This document shows positions 1 to 7,900 of a stretch of 41,264 nt of DNA, one piece after another. The stretch's first letter is position 1. Every line of letters starts with the position of its first letter. Source of the DNA: Desulfobacteraceae bacterium (GTDB lineage: Bacteria > Desulfobacterota > Desulfobacteria > Desulfobacterales > Desulfobacteraceae); assembly GCA_016743945.1 (NCBI GenBank), contig JADGFI010000045.1, positions 1 through 41,264 on the forward strand. The letters run 5' to 3'. Made by a program: the position numbers and the translations under genes. The notes beneath the pieces were generated by a model. The model did not search any database. It was not told the origin of the DNA and saw only the letters and a program-made list of their open reading frames with translations.

Positions 1-163
1 CCGTTTTTTTTGTATAACTCCGATTGTCAGATAACATCAACAGCTACCAAAAAAGAATGGGAGTCGCAACATCATTTTTTTAAAAAAATCTATTTTCTAA
101 CAGAAAAACACTCAGAATATCATGATAAACAGAATTCTCAAGAATTCAAATATATGCTCAGTA

Positions 164-307
164 TCAATATCTTTTTTTTGATCTTGAGCAGATTCCGGGG
201 AGCAAATTGACATAAAATGCCAGAAGGTCAATGCCAAAACAAATTATCGGGTAAATATTTTCTGTCAGGTCACGAACTTTTTCAATGATAGCTAGTTGAG
301 AAACCAT
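164..307 (-). CDS. Possible small protein (47 aa), unknown
   Basis: This short minus-strand frame starts ATG with GGGGAA six to seven bases upstream. It encodes a plausible amphipathic start (MVSQLAIIEKVRDLTENIYP) followed by a hydrophobic stretch of about 17 residues and a basic tail ending KKRY. The first 37 residues look protein-like, with balanced hydrophobic and charged positions. I do not recognise a family. It could be a real small membrane-associated peptide, the remnant of a longer gene, or chance. Confidence 0.2.
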   Translation of the reverse strand: MVSQLAIIEKVRDLTENIYPIICFGIDLLAFYVNLLPGICSRSKKRY

Positions 308-360
308 ATGTTCCCCGAGCGATTAATGTTGTTTGATGGAGAGTCCAGTTTTTGGAGTGA

Positions 361-393
361 GAAAGATCGGTTCTGTTATGGAATCGGTCTTTC
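361..393 (+). terminator. Hairpin, likely rho-independent terminator
   Basis: A 13-bp stem (361-373 pairing with 381-393, two G-U wobbles) with a 7-nt loop is followed by ATTTTC. It would end a plus-strand transcript entering from the left, before the acetyltransferase gene. The U tract is short, so function is only likely. Confidence 0.45.
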
Positions 394-502
394 ATTTTCA
401 AAATCAAAACAAATCTGTAACAGATTGTTTATAAATGATATAAGGAAAAATTTATCTATTTGATCAGAATCATCATGTGAATTTGAAAGGCAACAAATAT
501 AA

Positions 503-1003
503 ATGAACATAGAAGTTATCAAAGCAAACTATTTAGATACCAAACAGGAAAAAGAAATCCAGGAATTGTTAAATATTTATGCATCAGACCCAATGGGAGG
601 AGGTAAATCCCTCAATAAAAAAGTTAAAGAAAATATTGTCAAAGAATTATCCAAACTTCCGTATGCGTTCAGCCTAATAGCGTACGCTAATGAAGAACCA
701 ATTGGGCTGGCTAATTGTTTTGAATCATTTTCCACATTCGCTTGTAAACCGCTTATTAATATTCACGATTTTGTTGTTTTAGAAAAATGCAGAGGAAATG
801 GTATTAGCCAGAAAATGTTAAATAAGGTTGAAGAAATCGCAATATCCAAAGGTTGTTGTAAAATCACTTTAGAAATTCTTAGCAATAATGAATCAGCAAA
901 AGTGGCATATAAAAAGTTTGGATTTTCCAACTATGAGTTAGCCTCAAAGGCAGGCGTTGCTTTGTTTTGGCAAAAAAAGATAACGGAGATTAAAAATTTA
1001 TGA
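503..1003 (+). CDS. GNAT-family N-acetyltransferase
   Basis: A 166-aa protein of typical single GNAT domain length. The acetyl-CoA pyrophosphate-binding motif is visible near residue 97 as KCRGNGIS, matching the R/Q-x-x-G-x-G/A pattern. It is preceded by a beta strand (NIHDFVVLEK) and followed by the usual helix and the NNESAKVAYKKFGF segment that closes the domain. It should transfer an acetyl group from acetyl-CoA to an amine; the substrate cannot be told from sequence. The stop overlaps the next start (ATGA at 1000-1003), so both are probably translated together. The N-terminal segment MNIEVIKANY resembles the first GNAT strand, supporting this start, although the Shine-Dalgarno sequence is weak (AAAGG about 14 bases away). 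Confidence 0.85.
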   Translation: MNIEVIKANYLDTKQEKEIQELLNIYASDPMGGGKSLNKKVKENIVKELSKLPYAFSLIAYANEEPIGLANCFESFSTFACKPLINIHDFVVLEKCRGNGISQKMLNKVEEIAISKGCCKITLEILSNNESAKVAYKKFGFSNYELASKAGVALFWQKKITEIKNL

Positions 1004-1557
1004 AATTTATAGAAACAAATACCCTTGAAAAAATACATAATCGGAATCTTGATATTTCCAGTTATATAATTGATGACGAGCACATATTATTAACAGGAGG
1101 ATTTAAAGAAAGAAATTTAATAACGGTTTATGAGAGATCCGGTGAACCTATTGAACCTAATGTTTTTCATCATATGCAAATTCAATTAATAGTCAAAATT
1201 TCTGAATTGAAAATTGTGGATATTCATTCAAAAATTCCAGGCGCTCCTCATGATGATGTCTGCAGGGAAATGGAAAACTGTCTTGCTAAAATAAAGGGAC
1301 TTATTATTGCCCCGGGATTCACGTCCAAAGTTAAAAAGATTGCAGGTGGTATAAAAGGATGTGTCCATCTGACAACATTGCTTTTATCTATGGCGCCAGC
1401 AGCACTTCAGGGATACTGGATATTTGGAGCACGGGATAAAGACAGAAAAGAAAATTCTGAGTTTGACATAGGGGAATACTTAATGGATACCTGTTGGGCA
1501 TGGCGTAAAGATGGTCTGTTGGCTAAAAATTTAAAAAATAAAAGAATCGAGGAGTAG
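1000..1557 (+). CDS. DUF2889-family protein
   Basis: A 185-aa protein resembling the uncharacterised DUF2889 family: an N-terminal beta-rich half, a central acidic segment (GAPHDDVCREM), then the conserved KGCVHLTTLL region near residues 123-132 and a C-terminal CWAWR motif near 167. Family function is unknown, so none is assigned. It overlaps the upstream acetyltransferase by 4 bases and is probably its operon partner. A hairpin with a T run at 1754-1778 could end the transcript. It is AT-rich like its neighbours and unlike the recombination genes downstream. Confidence 0.7.
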   Translation: MKFIETNTLEKIHNRNLDISSYIIDDEHILLTGGFKERNLITVYERSGEPIEPNVFHHMQIQLIVKISELKIVDIHSKIPGAPHDDVCREMENCLAKIKGLIIAPGFTSKVKKIAGGIKGCVHLTTLLLSMAPAALQGYWIFGARDKDRKENSEFDIGEYLMDTCWAWRKDGLLAKNLKNKRIEE

Positions 1558-1753
1558 ATGATTGAGCAGGAGCCACTATATCAAAATACGTGTCGTGTTG
1601 GGTGTTTAAAGCCAATTAAGGCGATGGGCGCCACATGCCATCTTCTCCACGAAATTTCTGTCCAATATCATTCATTCTTGCCGAACGTTATCCAAAATTA
1701 GTTTTCGGGCTTTCTTTTACTGGTTTTGAATACGGTCTGGTTTTTATTTTTAT

Positions 1754-1778
1754 TGTCTGTCACCTGACAGGCATTTTT
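1754..1778 (+). terminator. Candidate terminator after the acetyltransferase pair
   Basis: An 8-bp stem (1754-1761 with 1766-1773, one G-U pair) with loop ACCT is followed directly by TTTTTC. It lies about 200 bases beyond the DUF2889 gene and just beyond the end of the converging 29-aa gene. Confidence 0.45.
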
Positions 1779-1781
1779 CAT

Positions 1782-1871
1782 TCAAGAGGATGATACCATT
1801 TTAGGGAGGATGAACACCTGGATAAGGATGTAAATACCAAGGAAAATAAAAACATAAAGCATTTCTTGCAT
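1782..1871 (-). CDS. 29-aa single-TM small protein
   Basis: This gene is too short for ordinary ORF callers. The minus strand reads AGGAGG, seven bases, then ATG: a near-perfect ribosome site. The 29-residue product begins MQEMLYVFIFLGIYILIQVF and ends ILPKMVSSS, a single hydrophobic helix of about 18 residues followed by the motif LPKM. It lies 68 bases downstream of the dsrE-like gene on the same strand and is probably the last gene of the tetR-controlled unit. Short membrane proteins with a TM helix followed by LPK are, to my recollection, common beside redox and sulfur-transfer genes. No function is known. It could be a membrane anchor or partner for the exported DsrE-like protein. Confidence 0.6.
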   Translation of the reverse strand: MQEMLYVFIFLGIYILIQVFILPKMVSSS

Positions 1872-1939
1872 GTCTGGGCCTCCTGTCTATAGATTAAAGT
1901 AGGTCTGACAGATACTCATGCCAGACCCTGTTTTGATGA

Positions 1940-2443
1940 TTACATTATCGGGATCATAGCATATCCTTGATGCTGATACCCCATCAAGGAAACAAAGGTG
2001 TTGCCAACTATTTTCATACCTGGGAGAATGCGCTCGTTCGGAATTTGAAATAATCCTGTTGCCACGGAACAGACCTCCATTTTAACCTCCATTGACTGTA
2101 ACTGGTTTATCTGAGTATTGATTTGTTCTGATAATTTTTGCTGTTCCACTGAGTCTTTTTCCAAGCCTTTCTGAACTAATGTTACCGCAAGCCCTCTGAA
2201 TGCGAGGATAATATCCGGCTTTATTCCTTGTTTTTCAAGGTCTGCATGGGTTTGTTTGATGACCTGCAGATACAGTGTCAAAGCTTTCCCATCCTTAAGG
2301 TTGATATCAAAAATAACCTTGCCTTGACCGTAACCCTTCAGCGCATCTGCATCGTTTACAGTTCCTGAATAGGCAGTTGAAGAGAAAAAAAGGCATAGCA
2401 CCAGAATGCTGATTAAGTTAAGAATTTTTATTATTGTTTTCAT
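1940..2443 (-). CDS. Exported DsrE/DsrF-like family protein
   Basis: A 167-aa protein with an N-terminal signal peptide (residues 1-26, hydrophobic core ILNLISILVLCLFFSSTAYS). The mature part follows the DsrE fold: first strand KVIFDINLKD, helix, strand DIILAFRGLAVTLV, then strand KMEVCSVA with a single conserved-position cysteine (C125), and the closing GNTFVSLMGYQHQGYAMIPI. DsrE-family proteins carry sulfur on this cysteine or bind small ligands. The exported version is known as a family but poorly understood. The start follows AAGGAAACAAC. The gene lies 68 bases downstream of tetR, and an operator-like palindrome at 2476-2491 sits just before it, so control by the TetR protein is likely. 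Confidence 0.8.
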   Translation of the reverse strand: MKTIIKILNLISILVLCLFFSSTAYSGTVNDADALKGYGQGKVIFDINLKDGKALTLYLQVIKQTHADLEKQGIKPDIILAFRGLAVTLVQKGLEKDSVEQQKLSEQINTQINQLQSMEVKMEVCSVATGLFQIPNERILPGMKIVGNTFVSLMGYQHQGYAMIPIM

Positions 2444-2475
2444 GTTGTTTCCTTAATAATTAAAAAAAATTAATA

Positions 2476-2491
2476 TACCAACCAGATGGTA
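2476..2491 (-). promoter_or_regulatory. TetR-type operator candidate before the dsrE-like gene
   Basis: Read on the minus strand this is TACC-N8-GGTA with 5-bp inverted arms (TACCA/TGGTA). It shares arms and spacing with the palindrome at 3114-3129 in front of tetR. Two matching half-site pairs, each ahead of a gene of the unit, suggest both bind the TetR protein. Confidence 0.45.
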
Positions 2492-2511
2492 CATTTTTTA
2501 GATAAAAAAAA

Positions 2512-3099
2512 TTAAACGGTGATTAGGGAACGAATTACACCAATGCAATCCGCCAGGTTGGATGATTTTTTACTAACCCTGGCCATCATAATACCTCCCT
2601 CTAGAGCGGCGACAATTGTATGTGCCAATGATTCTGCATCAATGGTCCCAATGACCTGACCGCCAAGCTGAGCTTCTTTGAGCAGACGCGTCAAAATATT
2701 GGTCCAATCTGAGAAAATTTCCTTTATCAGATTGGCATACCGCTCGTTGCTGTCACTCATTTCAAGGGCTGTATTGCCGAACAGACACCCCCCCACAAAA
2801 TGAGCGTTTTGTTGTTGTTTGAGCAATGAGAGAAAAAAATGATCAATCTTTTCATAGGGGCTCTCGCCAACAAAAGAGACCTCCAGGAAATTAAAAAATT
2901 CTTTTTTTGCATCCAGTAAAACAGAGAATCCTAATTCCTCCTTGTTGGCAAAATGAAAATACATGGCACCCTTTTTCACACCAGTAACAGCAATGATTTC
3001 ATTAATGCTGGTATTCTTAAATCCTTTTTCAACAATAAGTTTTCGTGCTTCCCTGATTACCCGGGTACGCGTTTTTTCTCCTTTGGTCTGAACAGTCAT
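2512..3099 (-). CDS. TetR/AcrR-family transcriptional regulator
   Basis: A 195-aa regulator of usual TetR length. The N-terminal DNA-binding domain spans residues 10-55, with the helix-turn-helix and its conserved end TSINEIIAVTGVKKGAMYFH followed by F-x-N-K-E-E-L. The C-terminal ligand domain (about 60-195) is helical and contains the GGCLFGNTALEM segment seen in one TetR subgroup. The start follows AAAGGAGGCGT, a strong ribosome site. An operator-like palindrome lies 16-29 bases upstream of the start, so autorepression is likely. The adjacent exported DsrE-like and 29-aa genes are the probable targets. The inducing ligand is unknown. Confidence 0.9.
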   Translation of the reverse strand: MTVQTKGEKTRTRVIREARKLIVEKGFKNTSINEIIAVTGVKKGAMYFHFANKEELGFSVLLDAKKEFFNFLEVSFVGESPYEKIDHFFLSLLKQQQNAHFVGGCLFGNTALEMSDSNERYANLIKEIFSDWTNILTRLLKEAQLGGQVIGTIDAESLAHTIVAALEGGIMMARVSKKSSNLADCIGVIRSLITV

Positions 3100-3113
3100 A
3101 CGCCTCCTTTAAA

Positions 3114-3129
3114 AACCAAACGTTCGGTA
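3114..3129 (-). promoter_or_regulatory. TetR-type operator candidate before tetR
   Basis: ACCAAACGTTCGGT (3115-3128) is a 14-bp palindrome with a central AACGTT and one mismatched pair. On the minus strand it reads TACC-N8-GGT, the same arm sequence and spacing as the site at 2476-2491. Confidence 0.5.
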
Positions 3130-3290
3130 CATTCTAATGATTATAAATATTTTGTCAATGTTTTTGATCATTGAATAGCATTGAGTCGTACAGATGACAA
3201 AACCTCTGACCGGCCTTGACTCAGCCGCCGTAACATGGCATTTATCTTTTTTTTTCATCAACCGGGACAAGTATTAAATGAGGAACAGCA

Positions 3291-3546
3291 ATGAAATACT
3301 CCATTGAGAACTATCATGAACTCAGGTTTAGCGCCCTGGCAGAACGGCTTACTAAAAATAATTTTGATGTACGCATGGCCGAAAACAGCCAGGCTGCCGT
3401 GAATATAGTCATCAACGAAATCGTTTCTGCTTGCGTTTCCCAAAGTCGGCCAACTTGTCAATCTTGTGGCCTTAGATACAAATCAAATCCAAATTGTAAA
3501 TGACACACCAGCAAAAGATCCTTGTGTGTCCGGAGTAAGAATGTAA
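3291..3546 (+). pseudogene. Remnant of a LUD-domain (lactate utilization-type) gene
   Basis: The first 43 codons (MKYSIENYHELRFSALAERL, then TKNNFDVRMAENSQAAVNIV, then INEI) match the start of LUD-domain proteins: an N-terminal helix, the KNNF segment and the helix ending in N-E-I. GAGGAACAGCA gives a ribosome site. After that the homology stops. The same frame runs through a cysteine-rich tail to a stop at 3503. Another frame (3421-3546) carries a different protein-like stretch (PKVGQLVNLVALDTNQIQIV) of unknown origin that ends one base into the next ATG. The rest of a LUD protein (about 150 residues more) is absent. I call it a frameshifted or fused remnant. Confidence 0.5.
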
Positions 3547-4340
3547 TGAAAGAAACCTGTTCATTGGAAGATGCGGCGCTTGTGATTGGAGTTTGTCCTA
3601 ATCAAGTTTTTAAAATTATAGACACTCATCCGGATATTTTTTCTGTGGTTGATACAAAGGCAACGCCGAATACTAGTGTGTCGGTATCATCTTTACAAGC
3701 GTTTAAAAGTCTATATAAAGATGCTTATTCATTTATCCAAATAGCAAACCGGTTGGGCGTGTCCATTGAGAGAATTCAAAAAGTTAAAAGCACCCCGGGT
3801 ACCAGCTTTTTGGAACGGTCTTTTTGTTCCCAGAAAACTTGCCCCAAATCCGGCAGACCGACGATTCAACGAAACTTCCCTAAAGAAGACGCTGAAGAAT
3901 TTATTGAGTATTGTGAAACCAGGTCGATTTTTAAGTTTCTGCAACACAGCGTGAGAGTAAAAGCTTTTACATATGCTACACTAAAAAAAGAAGATTTCAT
4001 TTGTGCATCCCAAGCATATCGATTTAAAGATGCAGCGCAAGATGGTTTAAATCCCCAAAAATATAAATTTTCAAATATTGCTCCTGGGGAGTATATTGGG
4101 AAATTGGTTTTCAAGGTCTGGGGAAGAATATCTATTATTCAATGTTTTTTTGTCCTTGAAAATAATGAATTCATTCGGTTAACAGCTTTTCGGCCACGCG
4201 CTACTCCTTGGAGAGGTTATACCCCTCGGGATGGCAAGGTGGATTTTTCTGAGGCCAGTATAGAAGGGACACGATATAAAATCACCACTGGTTTAACTGA
4301 GAGGGGAGTTGTTTGCTTTTTATCGGCAAGGGCAATATAG
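3546..4340 (+). CDS. Orphan protein with N-terminal HTH-like region, unknown
   Basis: A 264-aa product from ATG 3546 (GGAG eleven bases upstream); an in-frame GTG eight codons earlier is possible but leads with an unlikely MCVRSKNV. Residues 7-60 (CSLEDAALVIGVCPNQVFKI) and 65-85 look like two short helix-turn-helix-type segments of the kind that choose DNA or partner sites. The C-terminal half is beta-rich (YIGKLVFKVWGRISIIQCFF) and resembles no family I know. The sequence is AT-rich and flanked by gene remnants on both sides, suggesting accessory or transferred DNA. It may be intact or a relic of a phage or mobile-element gene. No function is assigned. Confidence 0.55.
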   Translation: MKETCSLEDAALVIGVCPNQVFKIIDTHPDIFSVVDTKATPNTSVSVSSLQAFKSLYKDAYSFIQIANRLGVSIERIQKVKSTPGTSFLERSFCSQKTCPKSGRPTIQRNFPKEDAEEFIEYCETRSIFKFLQHSVRVKAFTYATLKKEDFICASQAYRFKDAAQDGLNPQKYKFSNIAPGEYIGKLVFKVWGRISIIQCFFVLENNEFIRLTAFRPRATPWRGYTPRDGKVDFSEASIEGTRYKITTGLTERGVVCFLSARAI

Positions 4341-4471
4341 CAAAAAACTTGCATTAAAAATCTGATCCATGATTAATATCCTATATGTTTTTTCAGAAAT
4401 TTTCTTTCTTCCAATTGAATATTTTTATACAATATATCTTGATGTAGAGATTTTATCTCAAATCCTATTAA

Positions 4472-4585
4472 TCCATCAGTTTTGAAGGCGGAGAACCTTT
4501 TTTGTATTACGGGTTACTCCATGAAGGCATCCGGCAGGTAGCACAAGCAGGAGTTAATACAGCTATAGAAACAAACTTCTTGTGA
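4472..4585 (+). pseudogene. Radical SAM protein fragment
   Basis: A 37-codon stretch between a TAA (4469-4471) and a TGA (4583-4585) reads SISFEGGEPFLYYGLLHEGI followed by RQVAQAGVNTAIETNFL. The GGEP motif with FLYY, then a helix and the T-x-I-x-T-N strand, is the second strand-helix-strand unit of the radical SAM barrel, where GGEP contacts S-adenosylmethionine. The upstream CxxxCxxC cluster motif and everything downstream are missing. It is therefore a decayed fragment and not an active enzyme. Confidence 0.55.
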
Positions 4586-4799
4586 GTCGATTTCCCGAAC
4601 ATTTAACTCCCGGTCAGGTATATGGATTGAAAGATTAGGTTCCAGGCCTGGCCAATTTTAAAGTGCAGATATCTCCTGATTAAAATTAATGATAGTGGTG
4701 TATTGTAGATCGTCCCTGGCATCGCTATACCTGGTAAATTAAATAGCATTGATCAAAGTGAACAGTCCATTTTTATTGTCTTGGACCTGGATTGACCGG

Positions 4800-4826
4800 T
4801 TGACACAGAAGCGGTTTCCTTATAAT
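4800..4826 (+). promoter_or_regulatory. Sigma-70-type promoter for recCBD
   Basis: TTGACA (4800-4805) and TATAAT (4821-4826) are both perfect consensus boxes, though the 15-base spacer is shorter than the usual 17. It lies 87 bases upstream of the recC start, with no other gene between. Confidence 0.5.
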
Positions 4827-4912
4827 TTGGGCCTGTTTCGGGCAAGTTCCCGGCATTGATGGCCAAACCGTGACCGGCTTTTTAACCGGCATAACCATTT
4901 CAGGAGAGATAC

Positions 4913-7900
4913 ATGGAGACCCAAAGGAAAAACAGCGGTCAAAAGATACCCCCAGGCCTTTCCATTATTCATTCCAGCCATTTGGAAGCCTTGAGACAGG
5001 TGGCTGTGGGCTGGATAAAGGCCCACCCCCTCAAAGTGCTTGAGACCGAGCAGTTTATCGTCCAGAGCAACGGCATGGCCCAGTGGCTCAAGCTTGCCTT
5101 GGCCGCGGACGATGGATGCGGGATCAGTGCGGGGCTCGAGGTTCAGCTGCCAGGTCGCTACATCTGGACTGCCTATCGTTCCATTTTGGGAGGTGACACC
5201 ATTCCTGTGGATTCTCCCTATGACAAAGAGAGGCTTGTGTGGCGGCTTTTCCGCCTCCTGCCTTCTCTTTCGGCGGATAGCGCCTTTTTGCCGCTCAACC
5301 GATTTCTTGAACAAGATGAAGATCTGCGTAAACGTCATCAGCTCTCTTGCCACCTGGCAGACCTCTATGATCAGTACCAGGTTTACCGGGCCGACTGGCT
5401 TGAGGATTGGGCCGCCGGCAGGGATCAGCTCCGGAAGAGCTACGGGGAACCTGTTGAACTGCTCCAGGAACAAAAATGGCAGGCAGAGCTGTGGAGAAGG
5501 CTCAAAGCTGATGTCCCGGACAAGTTTCGAAAGATTGGCCGTGCTGACCTGCACCAGCGGTTTCTCCAAAAGACCGAAGATCTCCAGGGCAAGAGGCCCG
5601 CTGCCTTGCCCCCAAGAGTCATCGTGTTCGGTATTTCATCCTTGCCCAAACAGCTGCTTGAGGCCTTGCAGGCTGTTTCCAGCCTTTGCCAGGTGCTGCT
5701 TTTCGTTCACAATCCATGCCGTCATTTCTGGGCCGACATCATAGAAGACCGGGAGCTTTTGCGCATCGAACACGCCCGGCACAACGCCAAAGCCTCCATA
5801 CCTGAGTCCCTTGATCCAGAGCTTCTCCACCAGCACGTCAATCCCCTTCTTGCGGCATGGGGTAAGCAGGGCAGGGACTACATCGGGTTGCTCTACGGAT
5901 ATGACCAGCCTGATACCTATGAAAAGGATTTTGCCCAAATCGATTTGTTTGATGACTTCATCGCACCGGGTACAGGCGGGACACTGCTCCAACAGGTTCA
6001 GCAGGCGATCCTTGATCTAACGCCCCTTCCCAATGGCAGGGAAGAAAGACAATGGGTTGAGGGCAATGACCGATCCATCAGCTTCCAGATTGCCCACAGC
6101 CGTCAGCGGGAGGTGGAAATTCTCCAGGACCAGCTCCTTCACAGCTTTGAAACGATTGAAGACCTGAATCCCAGGGATGTTATCGTGATGACACCGGATA
6201 TCGAGGCCTATGCCCCCCATATCGAGGCCGTGTTCGGAAATCTTGCGTTCAGGGATCCAAGGTTTATTCCCTTTACCATTGCGGACACGCCAAACAGAGA
6301 AAGCGTGCCCATGCTCAAGGCCCTTGAAAAGCTTTTGCACCTGCCAGACTCCCGTATCGCTGTCAGCGATCTCATGGACCTTTTGGAGGTTCCGGCGTTT
6401 AGAGAACGGTTCGGCTTGGAAGAGACGGATTTGCCAAGGCTCCACCGGTGGATCGAGGGGGCCGGCATCTCCTGGGGACTTAATTCAGACCAGCGCACAA
6501 GTTTTGGGCTGCCCCCGGGTCTTGTCCAGAATACCTGGGATTTTGGTCTTAAAAGAATGCTTCTTGGCTATGCTGTGGGCCGTGGGGAGGAGTGGAACGA
6601 CATAGAACCCTATGGCGAGGTGGGGGGGCTTGAAGCCGCTTTGGTAGGTCCACTTGCAGCAGTGCTCGATGAAATGGAGACCCTTTGGAAAATTTTGAGC
6701 CGACCGGGCACTCCAGGGCAATGGTGCCGGCGTATCAGGAATCTTGCAAGAAACTGTTTTTTGCCCATGGGAAACCAGGACAGATTGACCCTCAACCGTT
6801 TGGAACAGGTACTGGACGACTGGTTCGAAGTCTGTACCGAGGCCGAGCTTGAGGAGGAGCTGACCCTGGCCGTGGTGCGGGAATTTTTTCTTGGAATGAT
6901 GGTCGAGTCCAGCATATCCCAGCGTTTTCTTGCCGGCATGGTCAACTTCGGCACCCTCATGCCCATGCGTGCCATCCCCTTTAAGGTGGTGTGTCTTCTG
7001 GGAATCAACGACGGGGATTTCCCAAGGAGTCATCCTCCCCTTGATTTCGATCTCATGGCGGGCAAAGGGCTTTACCGGCCCGGGGACCGCTCCCGGCGAG
7101 AGGATGACCGCTATCTCTTTCTCGAAGCCCTGCTATCGGCCCGGGAAAAATTTTATATCTCCCATGTGGGAAGGGATGTCCGGGACAACAGCGAACGTAT
7201 GCCGTCGGTGCTGGTGGGTCAACTCAGAGACTACCTGGACGCCGGCTGGCAGTTGGAAAGTCAGGGGGAAGACAACAATAGTTTTCTGCTCGATAACCTC
7301 ACCTGTATTCATCCATTGCAGCCCTTTGGCAGCGCTTATTTTCTCAAAGATCGCCCGGATCTGTTCTCCTATGCCCATGAGTGGCGAAGTTCCCTTGGGT
7401 TTGAGGCGCCTGGGATACCAGATGACCCCCTGCCAGATGAGCCCTTGATTGGCGAGACCCTGCCAGGCAAGCCCCTGATTGACGAGCCCCTGGAATCGCA
7501 TACGTTCGAAGGTGCCCTGACGCTTACTTCCCTGATCCGGTTTTTGAAAAATCCCGTACAATATTTTTTCAACCAGCGTCTGTCTATCCGTTTTGACGAG
7601 GTCTCGGTGGTGAGTAAAGACCAGGAACCCTTTGCACTGGATTTTTTAGCCCCCTTCGGCATTGGCAGCCAGCTTCTTGTGGCAGGACTTTCAGCAGAAC
7701 CCGAAGCCATGGAGACCGCAATCGCAAAGGAAGCTGCGCGTCTCACCCGCACAGGGGCGCTGCCCATGGCAGGATTTGGCACGCTTGCTGCAAAAGAGCT
7801 TAAACAACCAATTGTCTCCATGGTCCAGTATCACCATGACTTGTGTTCCCAATGGCCCCTTGAGTGTGATCCCGTGGAGATTTCCATTGCCCTGGATTCG

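Larger units (their letters stand above)
1..502. other. Mostly non-coding AT-rich edge region
   Basis: No convincing gene is visible here. A 66-codon plus-strand frame at 10-210 has low-complexity AT-driven composition and no clear ribosome site, so I do not call it. A 47-codon minus-strand frame (164-307) and a hairpin (361-393) are listed separately. Confidence 0.5.
4341..4912. other. 572-base gap with a gene remnant and the rec promoter
   Basis: No intact gene. It holds a radical SAM remnant (4472-4585) and a sigma-70-like promoter at 4800-4826. The part between, 4586-4799, shows no feature I can support. Confidence 0.6.

Noticed and set aside
10..210. 66-codon plus-strand frame at the window edge
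   Set aside because: Poly-T and AT-rich composition, no ribosome site and no protein-like pattern.
3258..3461. 67-codon minus-strand frame opposite the LUD remnant
   Set aside because: The opposite strand has clear LUD similarity, and this frame shows none.
4820..5569. 249-codon minus-strand frame opposite recC
   Set aside because: It lies wholly opposite the RecC start and promoter, has no ribosome site or recognisable domain, and long antisense frames are expected in GC-rich genes.
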